DNA of 5,450 bases from Planctomycetaceae bacterium (GTDB taxonomy: Bacteria; Planctomycetota; Planctomycetia; Planctomycetales; Planctomycetaceae). The notes under the pieces were generated by a model. That model made no database searches. It saw only the letters and a program-made list of their open reading frames with translations, and was not told where the DNA came from. How positions within the stretch are numbered: the stretch's first letter is position 1; every line of letters begins with the position of its first letter. The DNA lies in NCBI GenBank assembly GCA_015487825.1, contig WFOZ01000891.1:1-5450 (forward strand), written 5' to 3'. This document shows, piece after piece, positions 1 to 4,875 of the stretch. The translations under genes were made by a program, and so were the position numbers.

Positions 1-92
1 ACTCATCACCACTCACCATCGATGCCTCAGACAAAAAGGGAAAACATATTCGCCTACCAGCAGACTTGCTATTCAATCAAAATGTAACATAA
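1..92 (+). CDS. C-terminal end of an unidentified protein (5' end outside window)
   Basis: One plus-strand frame is open from the left edge to a TAA at 90-92 and gives about 29 residues, ending in LRLPADLLFNQNVT-like sequence (exactly IRLPADLLFNQNVT). It has balanced composition with alternating hydrophobic residues, as in the last beta strands of a globular or secreted enzyme. The other two plus frames look less protein-like: one ends at 87 and is rich in His, Gln and Tyr, and the other runs on through the hairpin downstream. The fragment is too short to name. No terminator with a T-run follows, although the hairpin at 115-158 lies just downstream. It could be a chance open frame, but the local composition favours a real gene end. 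Confidence 0.45.
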   Translation, partial: SSPLTIDASDKKGKHIRLPADLLFNQNVT

Positions 93-114
93 AATTCCAC
101 TCACAAAACACCCC

Positions 115-158
115 CTGTTTGGTTCCGGCTACGCCGGGTTAGGTATAGACCAAAACAG
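115..158. repeat. Nested palindromic hairpin, possible REP-like dispersed repeat
   Basis: An outer stem pairs CTGTTTGGT (115-123) with ACCAAAACAG (149-158), with one bulged A. Inside it a perfect 5-bp stem, CCGGC (125-129) and GCCGG (133-137), closes a TAC loop. The stem is GC-rich while the surroundings are AT-rich. No T-tract follows, so it is not a classic intrinsic terminator. Its compact shape and intergenic position suggest a dispersed palindromic repeat, but copy number cannot be judged from one window. Confidence 0.5.
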
Positions 159-168
159 TTTTAGCGTA

Positions 169-399
169 TTGCTTTTTGAACATCGGGTTCGTCTCGAAAA
201 GAAAGATTTTCTCAGGTGGGATGCAAATCCTTTTGACTTTACCCACGTTCATCGAGATGCCCCCCTGGATAAATCTCGTCTGCTAACCACAATAATGTTT
301 GTGCGAAACTGGCCCGGAGTGATCGTGGTTTCACCCAAGCGACAACGAAAAATTACCTCTCAATTTCGCCATGTGCTCAGTGATGCTGGTTTTGAATGA
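169..399 (+). CDS. Small hypothetical protein or 5'-truncated gene remnant
   Basis: The frame from the TTG at 169 to the TGA at 397-399 encodes 76 residues. The same frame is open without a stop from 88, so it reads straight through the hairpin at 115-158. The sequence looks coding, with hydrophobic and charged residues mixed: a WDANPFDFTHVHRD segment, then RNWPGVIVVSPKRQRK. It ends in an amphipathic stretch, FRHVLSDAGFE. I do not recognise the family. The IVVSPK strand followed by a final helix is loosely like the end of some bacterial PH-like domains, but this is a weak resemblance. There is no Shine-Dalgarno sequence before the TTG and no ATG until 295, so the true start is doubtful. Two explanations fit: a real small gene, or the C-terminal end of a longer gene whose front was replaced by the repeat. 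It converges on the beta-helix gene with only 3 bp between stop codons. Confidence 0.4.
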   Translation: MLFEHRVRLEKKDFLRWDANPFDFTHVHRDAPLDKSRLLTTIMFVRNWPGVIVVSPKRQRKITSQFRHVLSDAGFE

Positions 400-402
400 A
401 TT

Positions 403-1773
403 CTAACTTTTCCGCAAATCAATCATCGGTTGGGCGAAGCCGTTGAGGGTGTTGTTGGTTAACTCGATTTTTCCTGCTTCTGCTGCGATGCGGATACCGA
501 TTCTTTTTTTTGCGGCTCTTGTTTCGCGGAGCTGGTTATTCAGAATTTGCACATCTTTTGTATTCCCCTGAATATCAATGGCGATTCCATGATCATCGCC
601 GCTGTTTTCGATGATGTTCTTTTCAATCAGATTTCGGTTCGCCCAGAAATCTTTGCCTCGTGAGGCGTTGCGGAACAGGATTCCCACTTTTCCGCTTTCG
701 GAAATATGGTTGTTTCGCATGATGTTATCTGTATCGTTATGTCCGATGGAGATGCCGTAGTTTCCATTTCCGGTGATGGTATTGCCTTCAGCCAGGCCAT
801 ATTTCACGCCCCAGCACCAGAAGATGCCGATTCGATTGCGTTCCAGTTTATTGTTGCGAAGCACAGGTCGTTGTGAACCGGAACCGGGATGCACGCCTAA
901 ATCAGCATTGTCGTGACTGTGGCAGCCATCGACAACGACATCGTGACAGATCTGAAAACTGAAACCATCGCCGTTGTAGTTGCGGGCTTCCACATTTTTG
1001 AATGTGAAGCGGTTGCAATCCTGTAGAAAGATGGCGCCGCCGTAATTGCCGTTCAGGTTGGTATTGTTTTTTCTGTTGCCATCAAGCGTAATATTTTCAA
1101 TCACGACATCGGCAGTTCTTTCACTGGTCAGTAGAGGAAATAACGACGAGCAGGTTGGATTGCCGGAAAGCCACAGGTTTTTGCGAATCCCATCACTCAG
1201 CTTGAAGCGATTTCCGGAACGTGCAATCAGAGTCCGCTTGATGACATCGATGCTGCCGTTGTGCGGATTTTTTGTTTTCAGGACGACACCATCTCCCACA
1301 CGAAATCCGGCAACTTTTTCAAGTGTGATCTCCTGATCGTACCAGTCAGAATCAGCTGTCAAACTGATTGTTTCGGAGGCAATTTTTGTGAGAATGGTTT
1401 CCGGACCGCTTCCCAGGAGACGAACATTCGAAGGGAGAAAAACTGAATTGCGGAATGTGTAAGTTCCAGGAAGAATTTTAACGGTTCCCCCACCGATGCG
1501 GGCCATGTAATCAACGGCCGCCTGCAGTACGCGGTCTGTGCTGCCTTGCAGGTCTCCTTTTTTGAGACCAACGCTTAACGTCAGTTTTTCATCCCAGTTC
1601 GGTTCATGCAGGTTATCGCCATCGGTCGCTTTCGGGTTGGTAACGGCGGGGCGGGATTCCGCCTGCAGGAATTTTGTAGGAAGCAGACCGGCAATTCCGG
1701 CTCCCATTACTGCAGCTGATGTTCCAAAAAACTGACGACGATGAATTGGGTTTTGTCCCAGGCGATGTGTCAT
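403..1773 (-). CDS. Tat-exported right-handed parallel beta-helix protein
   Basis: 456 residues. The N-terminus carries a twin-arginine signal: HRRQFFG at residues 11-17, a hydrophobic stretch to about 31, and a likely cleavage site after FLQA (38). Export of the folded protein through Tat is therefore expected. Residues 94-121 (GGGTVKILPGTYTF, then PSNVRLLGSG) are the typical first turns of pectate-lyase-superfamily beta-helices. From about 220 to 445 there are many short repeats with N-x-I or G-I-x-I/F patterns and Asn ladders (for example NGNYGISIGHN, SGDDHGIAIDIQGN), as in PbH1/NosD-type repeats. Proteins of this fold mostly bind, cleave or epimerise acidic polysaccharides. No certain catalytic motif is visible, so the substrate is unknown. 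The start is supported by AGAAGGTG seven bases before the ATG. It is the second gene of a pair with the Rid-like gene, 25 bp upstream. Confidence 0.88.
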   Translation of the reverse strand: MTHRLGQNPIHRRQFFGTSAAVMGAGIAGLLPTKFLQAESRPAVTNPKATDGDNLHEPNWDEKLTLSVGLKKGDLQGSTDRVLQAAVDYMARIGGGTVKILPGTYTFRNSVFLPSNVRLLGSGPETILTKIASETISLTADSDWYDQEITLEKVAGFRVGDGVVLKTKNPHNGSIDVIKRTLIARSGNRFKLSDGIRKNLWLSGNPTCSSLFPLLTSERTADVVIENITLDGNRKNNTNLNGNYGGAIFLQDCNRFTFKNVEARNYNGDGFSFQICHDVVVDGCHSHDNADLGVHPGSGSQRPVLRNNKLERNRIGIFWCWGVKYGLAEGNTITGNGNYGISIGHNDTDNIMRNNHISESGKVGILFRNASRGKDFWANRNLIEKNIIENSGDDHGIAIDIQGNTKDVQILNNQLRETRAAKKRIGIRIAAEAGKIELTNNTLNGFAQPMIDLRKS

Positions 1774-1780
1774 GTTAAAA

Positions 1781-1788
1781 CACCTTCT
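1781..1788 (-). promoter_or_regulatory. Ribosome binding site of the beta-helix gene
   Basis: On the minus strand AGAAGGTG lies seven bases before the ATG at 1773. It sits inside the 25-bp gap after the stop of the preceding Rid-like gene. This fixes the start and indicates separate translation initiation on a shared transcript. Confidence 0.7.
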
Positions 1789-1798
1789 TAATACGGAA

Positions 1799-3064
1799 TT
1801 AGTTTTGCAAGTTGGGCTTTGCGGCTATCGGAGCTGCGATAAGATCGATGCTCAAGGTTCGATTTTCCATGCCGACACCCTTAACCATTGCCTTCGATGC
1901 AGCGGGGGGACGTTGGGGATCGTAGTAACTCGGTCGAAGTTTATTTAGCTGTGAACTGGCATCGCCATCGGATACGTAATAGGTTGCCTTGGCGAGGTGC
2001 TTGAAATCAGAGCCGCACTGTTTCAAAAGTGAATTCAGAGTTTTGAAGATATCGAGTGTCTGTTCTTTGCCATTTCCCGATTTGGAGGAATATAAGCCTA
2101 AAATATAAATCCGCCGATTGCCATGAATGCGAGCGACGCGACTGTAAACGGGTGAAGCAGTCATTCCCTGCGGAGTAAAATAGGTAACGCTTTGGTTGGA
2201 GTGAGTGGCAGGAGCTGAGGCAATCATTTCGATTTCGATCGGGCGTGCCGAACCGGCAATCCATTCTACATGTGAAACAGCAGGTACTGGTTCTCCTGCA
2301 AAAAAATCCGCAATCTGTGCATTAACAATTTCTATTTGTTCCATTGAGGGAACGAAACATTTGATCGCGACAATATTTTGAGATTTCAGTTTCATTTGTC
2401 TGATGGAACTGAGCAGGCTTTCCAGTGTTCGTCGGGTTGCCTGTTTCAGGTCCCCTTTATCTGCTTGACCGGAAACGTAGACAACATCTCCCCGAGGCAG
2501 AATGCTGATATGGGAGCGATTCCCGGCTCCCCCCAGTTTATTCAGTTTGAGATGATAAGCAGCGTTTTCCTGTTGATGACTATTTTTTGAGTTTGTCAGT
2601 GAAGCTATGTTTGGGCAGGCGATGATTGCATCAATGCCGATGTTTGCCTTCAGATTTGGTAGTCGTGTCTGCACGAATGAAACGGCAGGCAACGCTGTCT
2701 TATCAAGCCAGTGGCTCAAACATTTGACAACAACAGTTCGGTCGGATTCTGCAGACAGATAGATGTTTAATTTAATAATCTGGCTTTTCGACGTGCCGCT
2801 TTTTTCAAGAATCGTGGCAACTGACCTCAATACAGCAGTGGTTTGTTCGGCAGTAGAGTTCCCCTGAATGACTCCCTGTGAATTGACTGGCAGAAGTTGC
2901 CTGGTATGGATGAATGCTGCATTTTCAATAACAACCGCCTGACTGAAAGCCGTTTCTTCAGAGGATTGATACCGTTTTATTTGAAACTGCTGGGCCTGTA
3001 GTAACTCTGTTCCAGTTGTGATAAACAGACAGATCGAGAAGCTCAGGAATAATTTCATATTCAT
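1799..3064 (-). CDS. Exported three-domain RidA/YjgF/UK114-like protein
   Basis: 421 residues. The N-terminus (MNMKLFLSFSICLFITTG, then LLQAQ) is a Sec signal peptide, probably cut after A24. Three Rid-like domains follow. Domain 1 spans about 40-150 and ends LPAVSFVQTRLPN, then IGIDAII. Domain 2 spans about 185-285, with VVYVSGQ at 194-200 and PAVSHVEWIA, then IEIEMIA. Domain 3 spans about 293-412, with a PPAAS segment and LSIDLIAAP. Active Rid deaminases have an arginine in the PAR motif that holds the imine substrate's carboxylate. Here the three positions are V128, V263 and A389, so enamine/imine deaminase activity is unlikely and a binding or structural role is more plausible. Single-domain Rid proteins are usually about 130 residues and cytosolic, so triplication plus export is unusual. 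AAAGAGA lies 4 bases before the first ATG and 10 before an in-frame ATG at 3058, so either start is possible. Confidence 0.85.
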   Translation of the reverse strand: MNMKLFLSFSICLFITTGTELLQAQQFQIKRYQSSEETAFSQAVVIENAAFIHTRQLLPVNSQGVIQGNSTAEQTTAVLRSVATILEKSGTSKSQIIKLNIYLSAESDRTVVVKCLSHWLDKTALPAVSFVQTRLPNLKANIGIDAIIACPNIASLTNSKNSHQQENAAYHLKLNKLGGAGNRSHISILPRGDVVYVSGQADKGDLKQATRRTLESLLSSIRQMKLKSQNIVAIKCFVPSMEQIEIVNAQIADFFAGEPVPAVSHVEWIAGSARPIEIEMIASAPATHSNQSVTYFTPQGMTASPVYSRVARIHGNRRIYILGLYSSKSGNGKEQTLDIFKTLNSLLKQCGSDFKHLAKATYYVSDGDASSQLNKLRPSYYDPQRPPAASKAMVKGVGMENRTLSIDLIAAPIAAKPNLQN

Positions 3065-3175
3065 AAATTCTCTTTGAAAAAAGAAGTTCTCCGGGACAAC
3101 AAAGCCTGTTCTTTATACAAAAGTTAATACGTTGGTCATATCCCGGAAGGGGATTGGCAAGAGAGGTTTTAGAAA

Positions 3176-3342
3176 AAATAAAGGTAACTATTCAGCGGGA
3201 GGGTGGCTGGGGACAGATTGTTATTTGAAAAGTATGAATACCCGGCTGGTTTTCACACAATCTGCCCCCAGAATTGGACATCTCTTTACATCTGGGGACA
3301 ATTTGCCCCCAGCCACCCATCACTGAATAGTTACAAATAAAG
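3176..3342. mobile_element. Miniature inverted-repeat transposable element (IS66-like ends) with target duplication
   Basis: The 151-bp element proper is 3184-3334. Its ends are perfect 12-bp inverted repeats: GTAACTATTCAG at 3184-3195 and CTGAATAGTTAC at 3323-3334. After a 5/4-base gap a second perfect 12-bp pair follows: GGGTGGCTGGGG (3201-3212) with CCCCAGCCACCC (3307-3318). AAATAAAG stands directly on both sides (3176-3183 and 3335-3342), a perfect 8-bp target-site duplication. Ends beginning GTAA with 8-bp duplications are the signature of the IS66 family, so a non-autonomous IS66 derivative is the best guess. No transposase is encoded inside. The duplication is A-rich in A-rich sequence, which slightly lowers its weight, but it abuts both ends exactly. 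Confidence 0.8.
3207..3312. repeat. REP-like units nested in the miniature element
   Basis: Four copies of a CTGGGG-rCA-rATTGT unit lie in alternating orientation: forward 3207-3221, reverse 3257-3271 (14 of 15 matching its partner), forward 3292-3305, and reverse 3299-3312 overlapping it. The last two form a short palindrome, CTGGGG/CCCCAG around a 9-base centre. The arrangement is like a BIME, and such G-rich palindromes are often moved by REP-associated tyrosine transposases (RAYT). No such gene is in the window. Confidence 0.6.
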
Positions 3343-3411
3343 TCTCGAAAAAACGAAGCAGGTTGCGCGTTCATAAGAAAAATCGGTGTTGATGTTCGGT
3401 GTAGAAATTCA

Positions 3412-4383
3412 TCAGGAAGCCAGAAGATCCAGATCGTGTTTGACCATCATTTCTACCAGTTCTTCGAACCCGACGGTTGGATCCCATCCCAGTATTTCGT
3501 TTGCCTTGTGTGCATCCCCCAATAACAGATGTACTTCGGCAGGGCGATAAAACTGTGGGTCGGCGGTCACAAAATCTTCGTAGTTCAATCCTGCAATTTC
3601 AAAAGCGAGTTGGCAAAATTCCCGCACCGAATGCGTTTCGCCTGTGGCAATCACAAAATCTTCGGGGCGATCCTGCTGAAGCATCAGTTGCATGGCCTGC
3701 ACATAATCACCTGCAAACCCCCAATCGCGTTTGGCTTCCAGGTTTCCGAGCGGCAGTTCCTTCAACTCGCCTCGTTTAATGCGTGCCACGTAAGAAGTGA
3801 TTTTTCGTGTAACGAATTCAAACCCTCTGCGAGGTGATTCATGATTGAACAGGATACCGGAAGCGACAAACATTTCGTAGGCCTCGCGGTAATTGCGAGA
3901 CAGATCGAAGCCGGTTACCTTGGAAATTCCGTAAGGTGATCGGGGATAGAATCGCGTCTTTTCATTTTGTGGAACTTCGGTTGCATGACCGAACATTTCG
4001 CTCGATCCCGCAAAATAAACCCGACACCGGGGAACAAGCCGCCGGACACATTCGAGAACAAAATGGGTCCCATCGATGTTGGTTCGAAATGTGGAAAAGG
4101 CATCGTCAAATGAATAGGAGACAAAACTTTGAGCCGCCAGGTGGTACAATTCATCCGGTTGCACTTCTGAAACAACGCTGAACAGGCTCGGAAAACTTTC
4201 CAGAGAAGCAGCATGCAAATGTAACCGATCCAGAAATCCTGAAAGTCGCTGGAGTCGATGAGTCGGATCTTCCAACGCGACCCGGCGGACAATGCCATGC
4301 ACTTCGTAGCCCAATCCAAGCAAATGCTCGGCAAGATAGGAACCATCCTGCCCGGTAATACCGGTAATCAAGGCAACTTTCAT
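3412..4383 (-). CDS. gmd: GDP-mannose 4,6-dehydratase
   Basis: 323 residues from the preferred ATG. It is a short-chain dehydrogenase/reductase of the extended class that converts GDP-D-mannose to GDP-4-dehydro-6-deoxy-D-mannose in the cytosol, the entry step to GDP-fucose, GDP-rhamnose, perosamine and related sugars. The N-terminal Rossmann motif is TGITGQDG at residues 7-14. The catalytic set is GSSE (126-129; Ser where many homologues have Thr) with YGISK (Y151, K155). The family signatures NHESPRRG (180-187), FVTRKI (190-195) and RDWGFAGDYV (219-228) are intact, and the end, FYRPAEVHLLLGDAHKA then ILGWDP, is typical. Length matches the short bacterial form, so the gene looks complete and functional. 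An in-frame GTG at 4386 is possible but poorly spaced from GAAAGGA. No reductase, epimerase or glycosyltransferase partner lies in the window, so the final sugar cannot be told. Confidence 0.96.
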   Translation of the reverse strand: MKVALITGITGQDGSYLAEHLLGLGYEVHGIVRRVALEDPTHRLQRLSGFLDRLHLHAASLESFPSLFSVVSEVQPDELYHLAAQSFVSYSFDDAFSTFRTNIDGTHFVLECVRRLVPRCRVYFAGSSEMFGHATEVPQNEKTRFYPRSPYGISKVTGFDLSRNYREAYEMFVASGILFNHESPRRGFEFVTRKITSYVARIKRGELKELPLGNLEAKRDWGFAGDYVQAMQLMLQQDRPEDFVIATGETHSVREFCQLAFEIAGLNYEDFVTADPQFYRPAEVHLLLGDAHKANEILGWDPTVGFEELVEMMVKHDLDLLAS

Positions 4384-4388
4384 CACAA

Positions 4389-4395
4389 TCCTTTC
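4389..4395 (-). promoter_or_regulatory. Ribosome binding site that favours ATG 4383 for gmd
   Basis: On the minus strand GAAAGGA is followed by TTGTGATG. The spacing is 5 bases to the ATG at 4383 but only 2 bases to the GTG at 4386, so the ATG is the likelier start. Confidence 0.6.
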
Positions 4396-4431
4396 AGCAA
4401 TGTTTGGTTATTGCAGAAATTAAGGTTATTT

Positions 4432-4508
4432 GTAGGGTCCGCTATTGCGGACCACGATGGGAAGTGGATCCTCCTATTTCTGCGGTGGTCCGCAATAGCG
4501 GACCCTAC
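4432..4508. repeat. 77-bp inverted repeat of two GGTCCGC hairpins upstream of gmd
   Basis: The arms 4432-4455 and 4485-4508 are perfect 24-base inverted repeats. Each arm is itself a hairpin: GGTCCGC (4436-4442), loop TATT, GCGGACC (4447-4453); and GGTCCGC (4487-4493), loop AATA, GCGGACC (4498-4504). The 29-bp centre is unique sequence. No direct target duplication was found at the edges. The whole can form one long stem-loop or two small ones, as in BIME-type dispersed repeats. It lies about 50 bp before the gmd start, within or near its leader. Confidence 0.8.
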
Positions 4509-4576
4509 GCCTGGGCTCATCCGTGGCTCTTTTTCTTTCAGCCATTAAAATAGAGGAAGAACCGATATTTTTAACA

Positions 4577-4690
4577 CTGGTGACGCATGGCTGTATCATA
4601 GTAGGTTGTGATGACGAAGCGAATCCCAACAAAAGACGCGAAGGCGAAAACCAGTACTACTGGTACGTCTCGGGCTTAAATTCTGCATAA
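4577..4690 (+). CDS. Doubtful small lipoprotein-like frame or gene remnant
   Basis: From the GTG at 4577 to the TAA at 4688-4690 the frame gives 37 residues. It contains CIIVGC, which fits a lipobox (I-V-G-C), then a charged tail rich in Asp, Glu, Asn and Arg, with NQYYWYVSG near the end. The frame is open back to 4499, with another GTG at 4523 (55 residues), and a GAGGAAG at 4553-4559 sits well only before an ATA codon at 4565. The hydrophobic stretch is too short for a good signal peptide and no start is convincing. It could be the end of a lost small lipoprotein gene. The opposite strand also has a hydrophobic open frame (4675-4571), so strand and coding status are uncertain. Confidence 0.2.
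   Translation: MVTHGCIIVGCDDEANPNKRREGENQYYWYVSGLNSA
4650..4664. promoter_or_regulatory. 15-bp perfect palindrome, possible operator
   Basis: ACCAGTA (4650-4656), a central C, then TACTGGT (4658-4664) form a perfect 7-bp dyad. It lies 212 bp before the start of the membrane protein gene. The size suits a dimeric regulator, but no regulator gene is near and chance or coding constraint could explain it. Confidence 0.25.
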
Positions 4691-4864
4691 AAAAACGCTA
4701 CATTTCTGTTTAGAGAACTTCTCTTGATTCAAAAAATTCCGCTGGATCGAAGGTGGACATGTCTGTCTGCAATGCGGCGTGCTCAAGCGAAACAGATGGT
4801 AATGTCTGTGCTTCTGTTGGATTGATAGAGATTCTCTTTTAGATTCTATTCGACAACCGGTAAC

Positions 4865-4870
4865 GAGGTG
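4865..4870 (+). promoter_or_regulatory. Ribosome binding site setting a GTG start
   Basis: GAGGTG lies 5 bases before the GTG at 4876. An in-frame TAA stands at 4861-4863 and the next in-frame ATG is about 65 codons downstream, so this site decides the start. Confidence 0.7.
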
Positions 4871-4875
4871 AAATT

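Larger units (their letters stand above)
3065..3411. other. Gene-free spacer between the Rid-like gene and the dehydratase gene
   Basis: This 347-bp stretch has no convincing gene. It holds the miniature transposable element at 3184-3334, flanked by AT-rich sequence. The 110 bp next to the Rid-like gene should contain the promoter of the Rid/beta-helix operon. A TATAAA (minus strand, 3117-3112) is present, but no good -35 box sits at the right distance, so I do not call a promoter. No hairpin plus T-run terminator for the dehydratase gene was found, although the hairpins of the element could serve. Confidence 0.6.
4509..4875. other. Intergenic region between the inverted repeat and the membrane protein gene
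   Basis: This 367-bp divergent region should carry the promoter of the right-hand gene and perhaps that of gmd. It contains a protein-like block open on both strands (about 4565-4690), a 15-bp palindrome (4650-4664), a 13-bp palindrome AGAGAAcTTCTCT (4712-4724) and a direct repeat of AGATTCT (4829-4835, 4841-4847). A weak promoter candidate, TTGGAT (4817) with TAGATT (4840) at 17-bp spacing, would start RNA about 24 bp before the GTG, but it matches consensus poorly. Confidence 0.45.

Noticed and set aside
1046..1735. Several plus and minus frames of 60-100 residues within the beta-helix gene
   Set aside because: They are shadows of a clear 456-residue protein with a Tat signal and beta-helix repeats.
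3112..3117. TATAAA on the minus strand as -10 box of the Rid/beta-helix operon
   Set aside because: No recognisable -35 box lies 16-18 bp upstream, and the region is AT-rich enough for this to occur by chance.
3140..3154. Small hairpin ATCCC-GGAAG-GGGAT upstream of the Rid-like gene
   Set aside because: The stem is only 5 bp and no T-run follows on either strand, so neither a terminator nor an operator can be supported.
3132..3326. Plus-strand 64-residue frame starting TTG
   Set aside because: It runs through the terminal and internal inverted repeats of the miniature element, has no ribosome binding site and gives low-complexity sequence rich in Gly, Lys and Arg.
3184..3334. CRISPR-like array because of the repeated CTGGGG units
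   Set aside because: Units alternate in orientation, spacing is irregular and partly overlapping, and there are no cas genes. The inverted arrangement with a target duplication fits a mobile element.
3192..3374. Minus-strand 60-residue frame over the same element
   Set aside because: It is the mirror of the inverted repeats; the opposite strand is open for the same reason. No start signal.
3915..4346. 143-residue minus-strand frame inside gmd
   Set aside because: It overlaps gmd in another frame, while the gmd frame carries all family motifs. The residue pattern (many Cys, Met, Trp) is typical of an out-of-frame shadow.
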